Source: Oehlia diaphana
Taxonomy: Eukaryota > Glomeromycota > Glomeromycetes > Glomerales > Glomeraceae
Direction of reading: 5' to 3'
DNA length: 64,000 nt
Assembly (NCBI GenBank): GCA_003833135.1
Contig: QZLH01000165.1
Coordinates: forward strand, 183,556 to 247,555
This document shows positions 1 to 10,548 of the stretch, piece after piece (position 1 is the stretch's first letter; each line of letters begins with the position of its first letter). The notes below the pieces were generated by a model. The model saw nothing but the letters and a program-made list of their open reading frames with translations. It did not search any database and was not told where the DNA came from. The position numbers were made by a program, and so were the translations under genes.

Positions 1-345
1 AGTTATCTTTAAATTTTTTTAAAATACTAAAATTTTTTTTTTTTCAAATTCAAATTTTCAGCTCTTATGAAAGTGTCTTTTGGTGCTTAAAATTTTTACC
101 GGTCTTTTATTATTAAGATAGCCAAATGACATATTTTTATGCCTATAATATTGGTTTTCATATTATATTTTAGTAATTTGTACCTTGCATTGCTGGAACT
201 GTAGATTCAGCGCTATTAGTAAATATATATATAACTTTCACCGGAATTTAATAGCCAAGTTTTATGGTTCACTGGCGGATAAACAATTAAAAATTTTATC
301 TCTTATATAATGTTATTTTAAAAAAAAATCATTTTTTTTTTATAG
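1..345. other. AT-rich window edge, no supported gene
   Basis: T-rich sequence with no long open frame. It could be intron or upstream part of the gene whose last exon may lie at 346-422, but no upstream coding exon could be identified. Confidence 0.3.
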
Positions 346-422
346 ATGAAAAAGTATATAATAGTCCAAATCTCCATTCAGAAGAACAAGATGAATTAGA
401 AATTCCTGATGGTTGGTTCTAA
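346..422 (+). CDS. Possible terminal exon of an unidentified gene
   Basis: A T-rich tract ending in TATAG (345) is followed by an open phase reading DEKVYNSPNLHSEEQDELE and then IPDGWF before TAA at 420-422. The acceptor-like sequence, the stop, and an acidic tail resembling C-termini of expanded Glomeromycotina families suggest a last exon. No domain is visible and upstream exons were not identified, so it may equally be a relic or chance. Confidence 0.22.
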
Positions 423-1162
423 ATATTTTAAAAAATAGTTTTTTTTCTTTTATTATAAATTTATATTCTGATCTGTTATTTTTTTTTTATTTTTTAGAAA
501 TACCATCCGTTAAACTAAATTAAGAATACAAATAAATTTATTTTTATCTTTCATTTATACTTTATTTTGAATTATTTAAACACTAAAAATTAGAGTAGTA
601 AAATATTTTTACAAGGTTTTAGTTTGTAATTTAATTGATTCTTTTTATACATATATAATCAATTAAATTATTATACGAATAAATTATACAAAAAAAAATG
701 CCTAAAAACAGTTCCTAATTCATTCCATAAAAATATTGTAGAACAATGTTCTATGTAACACTATATCCGATATGCCGGATATGGTGTTTCTGTTTTTTAT
801 TTTTATAAATCATTTCTTTATCTTATTAATCTTTTTTTTATTTATGAATCAAGACAAGAACTGAGGCGTATACAAAACAAATAGTTGCTAACCTTATTAC
901 TATCTAAGTAATCTAACCCAATGAAAATCAGAGGAGTTGTCCCACCCGGCATATTTATTAATCTTTATCGTTAACAAAAATTCGAATTTGGAAAACACGT
1001 GACCGAAATCTCACACTCCAGATAATAATCTGACCAGAATTACGATTTAGATAATTTTAATCGATTGACTGATCTTTCATATCTTCCGTCTTTATAATAA
1101 TACCCTCACGTAAAAAATGCTATATTCATTTCATTTATTAAACACACATTATATTCTAAACT
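423..1162. other. Intergenic AT-rich stretch
   Basis: No coding frame, RNA gene or clear repeat was seen. Low-complexity T and A tracts dominate. Confidence 0.4.
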
Positions 1163-1251
1163 ATGGATTTACTTGTAAACTCATATCTTGGCAAAGAGTG
1201 TAAGTTATAATCTTCTTTTTTCTTTTCTCACTAATTCTTTACTATATGATA

Positions 1252-1316
<65 letters not shown>

Positions 1317-1384
1317 TAACGCGTTTATTAATTATGATTATTGGACGAACGAATACATACTGTAATTATACACCTAGAAAATAA
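1163..1384 (+). CDS. Putative short two-exon ORF around a poly-T intron
   Basis: ATG at 1163 opens MDLLVNSYLGKE. After 37 nt (ending 1199) comes a consensus donor GTAAGT. A 56-nt T tract ends in AG at 1315-1316, and the frame resumes at 1317 in matching phase as LTRLLIMIIGRTNTYCNY... to TAA at 1382-1384, giving 34 residues. The splice signals are good, but no family is recognised and the protein is very short. It may be the 5' end of a truncated gene or chance. Confidence 0.2.
1259..1314. repeat. Uninterrupted T56 homopolymer
   Basis: Fifty-six consecutive T residues, immediately followed by AG. It may be an extreme polypyrimidine tract of an intron, or the poly-A tail of a minus-strand retroposon. 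No retroposon body was identified on its right side. Confidence 0.95.
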
Positions 1385-2935
1385 TATAAATAAATTATAT
1401 TATCCTCTATAACTAACCAATTTATTCTAAATATAATATTACTAAGATAAATCAAAAAAAAATTTATTTTAAAATCTATCTGTTGTGTAAAAATGCCGAT
1501 CACCTCTTAGCATCGTATTAATAAAAAATAAATATCTACTTTTTATTATGCGAGGTGAGGTAGAACGTATTAAAAAGCTATTGTTCACGATAATAATTTT
1601 CTTAGTCAATAGAACGTGCAAGAGATTTGGTGCTCGTTGTATATGATAGGTTTTAGCTTGTGGACTTTTCATTATTATCTGTTGTCTTCTAGTATAGGAT
1701 TAATTTGAACCTTCATTGCCCACTATTCAACACTATCAAGGATGGAATTCGTTCTTTTTAACTGGACAATCTTCTTTGGAAGTGTTATTTTGTGTCGTAT
1801 AATCTTGACGTTCAAATGTGTTGTATATATCGTCTGGTACTACAAAATAAAGTCGAATCTTTGCGTTTGATACTGGCATGTTAATAATCATTTAAACCAG
1901 TTCGACCTGTTATACGGGGTGATATTTAGAGTTACTTGGAAATACAATTTTGTGACAAACAGGTCTGCCGCGCTAAGATTTTATTTGTCTGGCATGATGA
2001 CTATATCTTCCTCAGACTTTGAAAGATCAGATGCATTTTCAACTTTTGTTGTCTATGGAAAATCAGGCCATTGCTGTACCTTTCAGATATTTTGTTTCAA
2101 ATATATGGCACCCAACACAGTTCGAATTTTATGTAAAAAGTCTTGCCTCTAGGTTTTTCTGCACTCTATCGAAAATGTAAGAGGAAGCCCATATTAAGTG
2201 GTATTCACAATAGTTAGGACCCGACTACCGGTTCATTATATGATTGCTTATTTCAACATGGGCATTGTTTTCATTTTTTCATTGAAGCATTTTATAATCT
2301 TATTGAAATCATCAATTTCGGAAATAGCATGTTCTATGAAATTATAAGCATTTGTCTCGATCTTCTCTTTCTCTTTATTGTTTGGTCTTCCTTCTTTATC
2401 AATATCAACGCAAATAACATTTTAATGAAGGACGCATCTTGGAATACCACCGCTTTGTGGTAAATATTGGTCACTATTTCTTTGGGCACTATTGGAAAGA
2501 CATGTTGTCGACAGGTTTATAATTCCTTTAATGACCAGCCATGGTTCCATACAATATTCCTTCATATAATAATTCTTTCAAATTGTTGGTAATCCTTGGT
2601 TCCAACTCCATTTGGGGATAGTGCGATTACCGGAGGACTTTGGAGATAAATTAAGAAATACGATTTTTCTTTGCCAGACTTGCCATTAATGGGGACTTCG
2701 TTAAATCACCAATTGTTTCATGACAAAGAAGCTTAATTGGGTTCTCCGGTTCTTCACTACTTCACAGATACTCTTAAATAACGAGTCTGACAGGTAAAAA
2801 GTAATAATCAGAAGATCTTTAATTACAGGATTCTGAGACTCATTTTATAAATGCAAAAGCTTACCCAATTTTCGCTTTTTATTAGAACCATGTGATTCAG
2901 TAGTGTTAATCGGATAATCATGTGACCGACCATCA
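1385..2935 (-). other. Gene-free stretch with possible decayed minus-strand coding sequence
   Basis: On the minus strand a short frame near 2265-2415 reads DKEGRPNNKEKEKIETNAY then NFIEHAISEIDDFNKII. Its amino-acid mix looks like real coding sequence, but flanking frames break at stops and frameshifts. Other pieces between about 1720 and 2900 look similar. No family is recognised. The remainder is AT-rich with nothing further supported. Confidence 0.2.
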
Positions 2936-3174
2936 TGTTACGAATGTTGCAATGTTTAATATTTTAAACATATTTAACATATAGCACATATTTAATATAT
3001 TACATTTATTAAACATGTAGCATTTATTTAATATTTTAAACATGATTAGCATGGGTTTTTTTTATTATAAATACATGCGTTCTAATTTGATGTAAAAAGC
3101 AGATAATTTGTATTGAATTTAATAAAGCATTTATTAAAGAACATTATCTCACTGTTTGTTTGAGTTTTGTTACA
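2936..3174 (+). repeat. LTR-like sequence (possible solo LTR)
   Basis: Starts TGTTAC and ends GTTACA, a short inverted terminus as in LTRs. It has a TATA-like TATAAATACATGCG near 3066 and AATAAAG near 3120, followed by a T/G-rich end. No target-site duplication was found at these exact ends and no internal retrotransposon domain lies next to it, so the assignment is tentative. Confidence 0.28.
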
Positions 3175-3372
3175 TTTTGTAATCGATAATTGCGTCTGAG
3201 TGTATGCTAGTGTATGCATTACCGTATTCGCATATTGATTAAATTTTGTTATATTTTTGTTATGTCACCTTCGCAAATTGATCGACAGTGATATATTTCA
3301 CTACGCGTTTATTAACTTTTATTATCCTATATTAATCCTTCTGCTTACCATATACATTATAAGCTTGTTTTG

Positions 3373-3727
3373 GGATGGCAACGGTCACGGTCATTAACCG
3401 GTTATGACCGGTCATGACCGTGACCGATATCAGTCGGTCAAAGACCTCTGACCGACCGTTTGACCGACCGTTTAACCGATACTGAAAACGTTTGCAAAAC
3501 GTCTTTTAATATATAATTTAATAAAAAAATGTTTCGCAGACATTTTTTAATTATTTTAATAGAAAACGTTGCGAAAACGTTTTTATTAAGTATTTCATAA
3601 GAAAAAAACGGTTCGCAAACATTTTCAGGATCGGTTAAACGGTCGGTCAAACGGTCGGTCGGTCGGTCAAAGGTTCTTGACCGGTTATGACCGACCGATA
3701 ACCGACCATGACCGACCGTTGCCATCC
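3373..3727. mobile_element. Foldback MITE with GGATGGCAACGGTC ends
   Basis: The 355-bp segment begins GGATGGCAACGGTC and ends with its exact reverse complement. Inside, both arms hold many CGGTC/GACCG words. About 60 nt of the left arm (about 3437-3496) pair almost perfectly with the right arm (about 3615-3675). The centre is AT-rich. No coding capacity: open frames inside are by-products of the repeats. The termini resemble hAT-type ends, but no convincing 8-bp duplication flanks it. Confidence 0.8.
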
Positions 3728-5207
3728 TTAATTGCAACAAAAAAACACGAGTTAGTCAAAAAGGTTGACACGTCACGTTCGTATTGTCAAATTATTATGA
3801 CGCAAACACGCAAAGTCTTTACCTCGGTGTTCATCCTATTTTTTAGAACATACCATCTTAAAGAAAGTTTCTTTTATAAAGTCAAGTTTCGAATTAGGAG
3901 TTTGGCAAGATTTAATGCATATTAGGAGCAATAAAAAAAAATATTAGTATTTGACTTGAAGCTTACCGACATCATTGACCTCGATATAAACAGTCGTCAT
4001 AGTTATAAATTTTCATCAATTATTATATTTGCACATAAACTTGCTTCTTTTCCATGTGCTCTTATTGTTGTATCATCGATATCAAAGTTACTCAACTTAT
4101 TTGGTAGTTCTGTTTTAACTTTTTTCTTCAGTGCATTAAGGCAGTTCCAATTTGATTGTTTGTTTAAACGCTTTTAACTTAAAAGGGATTTCCTTTATAC
4201 TTGGCCCAGATCATCATTCTTACGATATCTACGTAGAAAAAGAATGTAAGAAAGAAATAAGAATTTAACGTTGTGAATAATCAAATATATATCCTTTATT
4301 ATATTACTTCATAGTGAGATTGATTACAATCATTACAGATACCTAAAAATAAAAGGTTTTTTTACTATTACCGCACAGTTACGCAGTAAATTTTTCTATT
4401 CAGGTGCATATACTTTACGTTAAAGATACTTTATTAATTATTTTTCAAAAAAAAATATGATAGAGGTAGCGAATGAAAATATGGTCACAGGTTTGATCGG
4501 TGACAATTATGATGTCTTCCATATTGTTAAGATTTCCTGTGTCAGATGGGACTTCTGAGTTAGATGAGCTCTCATGGCTTTCCATGGTAACGCTTTTCGA
4601 GCGAAGTCAAAAACATGGCCTCTCGCTTATTAATATAGCGATTGAAATTCCGCAGGAACAAGATCCCATTTCGTAGCGATCCATTAATCAATCCCCTTAT
4701 AATTACTGATGATTAGTTCACACATCCCAGAACCACACGTAGAAAGTCAGTTTTTCTTAGATGGTAATCGTGAGAGATAAATGGATGGAAGAATTTTTGT
4801 CAGGGCATATTGCACATGCGAATCTTACGACCGTTCTTTCGCAATGAATAACTGCCCCTATGACACCCGAAAATCTGCCCAAAGAATTCCGCACAGGGCA
4901 CTATGCAGTAACACGTGAATAAACTGTGACGACTAATGGCGCGACAAATAGGATTTTGACTAACCGAAAAAAACTAAGTCCCTCAGATACTTTAAACACA
5001 GAGGGACGTGACACGTGTGATGAATAAATTTACTATTGCGGAATTTTTTCGGGTGTCACTGGGGTTAATGCAATGAATATCATACTGCGCAATTCAGGTG
5101 ACCTTAAATTGATTCACATGACTTTCACGGATAGATACGACCCTCATCATGCTACTGCTTATAAACGAAAAGACTCTAAAACGCTAAATTAAAGATGAGT
5201 ATTCTAG
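3728..5207. other. Gene-free stretch, possible decayed sequence
   Basis: Base composition is less AT-rich between about 4480 and 5200 than around it, which suggests an old coding or transposon relic. No frame of useful length or recognisable motif was found. Confidence 0.25.
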
Positions 5208-5414
5208 TATAAACGCATATCTTTAGCTATAGAACGAAATTTACTAACCGATCTTAGTACAAAATACGAACTTCTGAAGGCCCTAGAATTAATAGATGCT
5301 GATGAATCCAAGATAAATGACGGATGTGATGAATCCGAGGTAAATTATGCCAATGAACACGAGACTGATGATGGCGACGATGACTATAATGACGATGCTT
5401 ACGATGACGACTAG
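5208..5414 (+). CDS. Possible last exon with an acidic tail
   Basis: After TTCTAG (acceptor-like, ends 5207), 207 nt stay open and read YKRISLAIERNLLTDLST, then a run rich in Asp and Glu ending DDAYDDD before TAG at 5412-5414. An acidic C-terminal tail is typical of some domesticated or transposon DDE proteins in fungi, but no catalytic part is visible upstream. It may be a relic of such an element. Confidence 0.25.
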   Translation, partial: YKRISLAIERNLLTDLSTKYELLKALELIDADESKINDGCDESEVNYANEHETDDGDDDYNDDAYDDD

Positions 5415-5984
5415 AATAATTATTGGGCCACCAGAGACGAGAGAGAGTAGAGAGAGTCCAATTTCATCTTATGTATATTAAATTCAACGACTTCTTGTTC
5501 AAAGCATTCTATTGCGAAGCATACACTTTTCAGTCTCTACCTGCCTTTTAAGACGCTTCATAATGCTCAAATTCGAGTATTACTTTAAGGTATTCAATAT
5601 TATGCGTCCTCCACCTCTATCCAAACTCACGTTCTGTTTCTTTGTAAGCGCTATTTATTTAGTAGAATTTGTCGAGGGCCTCTAATGGAAGTTACTGGAC
5701 GATTACAGAAACCGTAACAAGTGTATGTGGGTTATCTGTGTACATTTCGGATTTACAAACTTGAATTGAACATATTAACAAACATTTTTTAGTTATCAAC
5801 TTATCATGCTAATCGAGACAAAAAATAATGCTACGCGATATATTATCACGCGAAAAATGGAATATTCATCCAAAGCAGATGCCGATGAGATAATTGGACT
5901 CATCAATATTGAGACTTTCTTTCAAATCCTCCATCTTCATAATAATACCCTCCATCAGTTTCATCTTGTTACCTCTTTCTTTTT
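5415..5984. other. Gene-free stretch
   Basis: No supported gene. Mixed AT-rich sequence leading into a diverged tandem duplication. Confidence 0.3.
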
Positions 5985-6300
5985 TTTTTAAGCGTTCCTC
6001 TCTTCATTTTCGACGACATTTGGAAACGAACGATCGCGTGGATGATTAGGACAATAAGACACTTAGTAAGTTCAATTGTTTATTAAAAAAAAAGAAATTT
6101 AAATAAATTGATTTTTAACCTTTTCCGTTTCTCTCTGCATTTTGGTAGTTATGCAACGAACGACAGTGTAAAGAATTAGGACAGTAGGATATTGAGTATG
6201 CCCATTTATTCATTTTATTTTATCTGTTTATTTTATTTAATAAATTAAATAATTTAGTTTTTTCGCCATTTTTTTTTTTTCGTTTTTCTTTCAACAGCTC
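5985..6300. repeat. Diverged tandem duplication, about 134-bp unit
   Basis: Two units share ordered blocks: a T-tract then CGTTnCTCTCT, CATTTT, AACGAACGA, GATTAGGACA/GAATTAGGACAG, and a TTTATT-rich end (about 5985-6118 and 6119-6250). A third partial unit begins near 6270. The spacing between matching CTCTCTnCATTTT blocks is about 134 bp. Confidence 0.55.
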
Positions 6301-7032
6301 CACTTATGATTTCGGCGTAAGGTTAACTGGGATTTTTGTTACTGTCATTTATTAAATAATTTTCTCATCGATCTAATTTCCTCTTTTTTTTGTTGGTGGG
6401 CTATATGGGAGTGATTTGGTTTATAATTTGATGAATTTGATATTTGTTGTGAATACTATTAAATAACCCTTTATGTTTGTAATATTATGAATGATTCAAA
6501 TACAATACTGTATATTATTTTTTACAAATTCCTCGAATTCAAAATTGATTATCGTAATATTATCACCGAACCACAGGTTTAGTAATTCGGTATTACGGGT
6601 GGCGTAATGCGTAATTATTACGCCACCGGATTAACTCGATCTAATTCGCCTCGTGTATAATGGAGAGTATTATGTGGTGCGTTATAGTGAGCTTCTTATA
6701 TGACAAGCAATTTACATATACATTTGCATGATTCTGCAGAAGCTGCACCTTTTCATCTAAACTGATCCGTTGCCGTAATTAATTTTAGTAATTCATCAAT
6801 TGAAATTTGCATAGTAAATTATTTTTTTTTTGTTTTTATGTAATCTATTTAGGTATTAACTATTCAAAGACGTAATATTCTCAGAATATCAAATTTTTTC
6901 TAAATAAAATTATGTTTATGTTTGACGGATTCTAATAACAAACTTTATTAATTAGATTTATTAAAATTATATTAAAAAGTCCCTTTAAATCTGCGCTTCT
7001 CATAATTAGTATTAATTATGATAAAAATATTA
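6301..7032. other. AT-rich stretch with a small hairpin
   Basis: No gene seen. It contains the perfect hairpin at 6598-6627. Confidence 0.35.
6598..6627. repeat. Perfect 11-bp hairpin GGTGGCGTAAT
   Basis: GGTGGCGTAAT at 6598-6608 is matched by its reverse complement ATTACGCCACC at 6617-6627, leaving an 8-nt loop. The GC-containing stem stands out in AT-rich surroundings. Origin unknown; it could be the core of a small foldback element. Confidence 0.7.
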
Positions 7033-7538
7033 TAGGCTGATCTGTGGCTTGTGCTTAAACCATAATCATGTGTTTTTCCGAAAGAATATTCCGAATTCTT
7101 CGGAATTCTACACTTCAAAAATTTATCCCTGAAATTATCTTTTTAACTATAACGTGTTAGACAATAAATCGCACTATAAATTTTTATCAAATATTTCATA
7201 AAAAATAAAATACTGTACTTAATAACGCAGATCACTGTCAGTTATTTTATAAGAATCTGATATTATATGTAATAAGGGAACGATTAAAAAATAATTATTT
7301 TTTTTTTTTTTCAATTGAATTTTTTTTTGTTAAACTATTATTAATGCAAGTAATTTGATAATTTAATCGCTCAAAAGATAGATCGTGAGAAAAGATAATG
7401 ATATTTTGGGAATTTTAGGGGGATATGACGAAATGAAATGACAAATTAACTTTTTTTAATATTTTGAAGCAAGTTAAAATAACAAATTTAACGATTTTAT
7501 CCATTGTTTATAAACCAAATAAAGCTTAAATAAATTAA

Positions 7539-7778
7539 ATGAACAATGGAAACCGAGTTTTTACAAGCAAAGAATTAAAGATACTTAAAGAATTTAAAAT
7601 AATTTTAGATGATAGGAAAATCCTTGATGTTCCAAGTCAATATAGGATAGCTCGAAAAATAAGGGATATTTCACTTGATGATATTGGTTTTAATCAATCA
7701 ATGGTATCTCGTATGTACAATAATATTGATATACCTAAATGTGATAAAACATTAATAGCGATTAAAAAATTGAATTAA
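7539..7778 (+). CDS. Small protein with possible HTH fold, inside the TIR element
   Basis: An intronless 79-residue frame with ATG at 7539 and TAA at 7776-7778. Family unknown. The C-terminal half (about residues 38-79) reads YRIARKIRDISLDDIG then FNQSMVSRMYNNIDIPK, with helix-loop-helix spacing and a serine/asparagine recognition-like segment as in lambda-repressor-type helix-turn-helix domains. This is a visual resemblance only. The protein is basic overall. It lies wholly between the terminal inverted repeats at 7035 and 8701. It could be an element-encoded DNA-binding protein, a captured gene fragment, or the remnant of a larger host protein. Confidence 0.42.
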   Translation: MNNGNRVFTSKELKILKEFKIILDDRKILDVPSQYRIARKIRDISLDDIGFNQSMVSRMYNNIDIPKCDKTLIAIKKLN

Positions 7779-7984
7779 TAAAGAATTGGAAAGAAAGGAA
7801 AAACATGAAAATTTAGACTAGAAATAATATATATATCAGGTTAGTGAATTGTATATTTTGATATTATTGATACAAAATAAACATTTATTTTCAACTACAT
7901 AAAATATTAAATTGTCATTATTTTTATATAATAAATGATATTTTCCAAAAAAAATTGCATTTATTACAAATAAATTAAAAATTT

Positions 7985-8525
7985 GAATAATTAAATGAAA
8001 AGACTATCGCAACGCCCACAAAAAACATATTAAAGATCAAATAATAATAAGACCATCATACATAAATTAAACTCACGAAAGGGTAGGTATTAAAGATCAA
8101 AATATGAAAGCCGCAATACATAAATTAAAATTACTCATAAAAATATTAAAGACCAAATAGAAAGACTACTATATATGAATTATAATTGCCCATTAGAGAT
8201 CAGACCATCACCATAAATAAAAATTCCTACGAAAAATATTAGGGATCAAATGGAAAGACCATCACTAACGCATAAATTAAAATTGTCCATGAAAAAGTAT
8301 TAAAATCAAATAGAATATGAATTAAAATTACCCATTAAAAATCAAAATAAGAGGCCACTATACATGAATTAAATTGCTCATTAGACGCGAAAGACCCTAA
8401 TATTGCCCATAAAAGGCCTGTATTAAGATCAAATAAGTTAAAATAAAAGGTCATACACAAGTTACAACTACGAAAAATATCAGTGATCAAGTACACACAT
8501 ATTATAATTGCTCATAAACTCTAGT
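7985..8525. repeat. Degenerate minisatellite, about 60-70 bp units
   Basis: About eight irregular units repeat the ordered words TATTAAAGATCAAAT, AGAAAGACCATCA, TACATAAATTAAAATT and GCCCATAAAAA. Units begin near 8030, 8087, 8144, 8227, 8297 and onward. Length varies and some words are lost toward the right, so the array is old. It lies inside the TIR element, between the ORF and the right terminus. Confidence 0.75.
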
Positions 8526-8701
8526 TTATATGAAATTAATGCCGAAAATATTTTTTTTTTTCTTTCCGTTTGAAATTTAAAAATAGCGTTCAGGAGTAAA
8601 CTATGATAATATACCAGATATAGTAATATAAGGGTAAACCTTCGGAATATTCTTTCTGAAAAACACATGATTATAGTTTAAGTACGAGCCACAGATCAGC
8701 C

Positions 8702-10548
8702 TAAAAGGGTAAATTCTCGGTGGCGAATTTTTTTATCTTCGGAAGTGTAGAATTCCGGATTTTTTTTTCGGGAATATACTTGATTATAGAACATATACTG
8801 TTTAAAATTTCGAGTAACAAAATGCTTAATCCATAAAATAAATCATATTAACTTCTATAAACCCGTTATTAGATATGATTATTAGATGATAATGTAAATA
8901 ACTTCACTTACTTCACTTGCATTGGATTTTACTTTTAATGCGTAAGCTGCATATTAATATATCTGATTTGAAAATTTTACTATATTTCAGATAGAAATTG
9001 CGTCTAAATAAATAAATAAAAAGTCCATAAAAAATATAAAGCATTTTATTCATTTTCAAAAAATAAATAAATAAGTAAATAAATTATTTAAGTTCCAAAA
9101 ATTTAGAACTTTTTATAGAATATGAGAATAAATATTTGATAAATAAAGAAAACCTATATTGGAACACGTTAAGATATGTGCAAAAATTTACTTTATGATA
9201 AAGCAATTTTATTTTGTCATGTAAAAATTCTTCGTATTTTTTTTATTTACAATTATCATTGTCTCAATTCGAAATTGGATTATGCTTTTGGATTCTTAAT
9301 GGTCTGTTTACATTTATTATTTTCGTTTTACCCGTTATATTCTATTTTGAATTTTGCGAAAATAATAAATCTTATTAAGTATACTGTTTGGATTAAATTT
9401 TGCCAATAGACATGCTGTGATCTTCAAATTTTTCTTTGTCATTGCATTCCATAGCCTGACTGGGGATTAGAATCGATTCAGTCGGATCTCTAAATTTTTT
9501 TTCATATAAGGTCAAGCCTGACTCCCGAATGATAGCGAAATAATCGGAATTTAAAAAATATAATATAAAAAATTATTTAGAATCGAATTGAAACGAATCG
9601 ATTTTTATGTTATTTCGATTTTCGTTGATTTAATTCTAACTTTAAATCCGCATTAACGATTTTTATTCTCGATTCTCAAAATTGATTCGCTCTTACATGA
9701 ATTAACAGTATGTACTCTTCAAATGCGGCCAATTAGAAAAAATTTCATCAAGTAATTTGCATACAAAGTTCGATCTTTTTTTAGACAACATACGTTCCTT
9801 TATTTATTTTAAGTTCGGTCTTTATCTGTAGCATCATATTATTTTTTGTTTACAAACAACAGTAATTTAGTACGACTACACTAAGCGCTACAGCGCTACT
9901 TATATCTTTCTTGGCTTTAGTTCATGCAATTATTACAGATCAGACGCTTTGTAATATACTCTATTAAAAGACTTCAATTTTTTATTAAATTTATCCTTGT
10001 ATTGCTATTTGCTATCCTGACCAATTGACACAACAATCATGAATTTTGCAAAACCAGGTTGATCATCATATGCTGTTAGTATGTGTTTTATAAAAAATAG
10101 TGCTATAATATTATGCATCCTTAATATAGTAGTAAGTAAAAGGTAACAAAATATTTTACATATCATTTAAATATAAAAAAAAATATTCCGAGTTATGGAC
10201 ATTGAACCGCAGCAATTGTATGTTACAAATCAAATAATTTATCGAATTGTTTCACATGAAAATGACGTACTAAAAATTATATAATCTGATGCATTTAAAT
10301 TTTTTCTATAATTGTCAACCGATCATATTGTAATCAAAATTTTAAAAAATAAATACAAGGTCTAATCTCGTTATTTGCGCCGTGATCTACAGTACATTAC
10401 AAAAAATTTTTACGCACGTGAAATCAAAAAAAAAAAAAAAATTATATCGAAATTGAGAGTTACGCACGGGTGTTTTTTTTATTTACATAATAACATCGAA
10501 ATATGCAATATGATATATATATGTATGTAAGTTTTTTGTATATAATTG
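8702..10548. other. Intergenic, no supported gene
   Basis: About 8735-8800 holds a second, inverted, diverged match to the left arm of the neighbouring TIR element, including GAAGTGTAGAATTCCGGA (inverse of the word near 7098). Otherwise AT-rich, with GAATCGATTC-type palindromic words around 9470-9690. Short frames here show no coding character. Confidence 0.4.

Larger units (their letters stand above)
7035..8701. mobile_element. TIR element flanked by TA, carrying a small ORF and a minisatellite
   Basis: The left end 7035-7094 and the reverse complement of 8642-8701 both start GGCTGATCTGTGGCT. They stay matched for about 60 bp with a few substitutions, through the ATAATCATGTGTTTTTC and GAAAGAATATTCCGAA words. 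Both ends abut TA (7033-7034 and 8702-8703), as expected for Tc1/mariner-type target duplication. The 1667-bp interior holds a 79-residue ORF (7539-7778) and a degenerate tandem array (about 7985-8525). No DDE transposase is visible, so the element is probably non-autonomous. A second, diverged arm-like copy lies just outside the right end. Confidence 0.72.

Noticed and set aside
3438..3925. Overlapping frames rich in Arg/Asp/Thr through the CGGTC repeats
   Set aside because: They arise from the inverted CGGTC/GACCG words of the foldback element and have no protein-like sequence.
8480..8668. Minus-strand frame of 62 codons
   Set aside because: It overlaps the right terminal inverted repeat and the minisatellite, with no independent coding signal.
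9176..9409. 77-codon Phe/Leu-rich frame resembling a membrane protein
   Set aside because: AT-rich sequence yields Phe, Leu, Ile and Tyr by chance; no splice context or homology-like motif.
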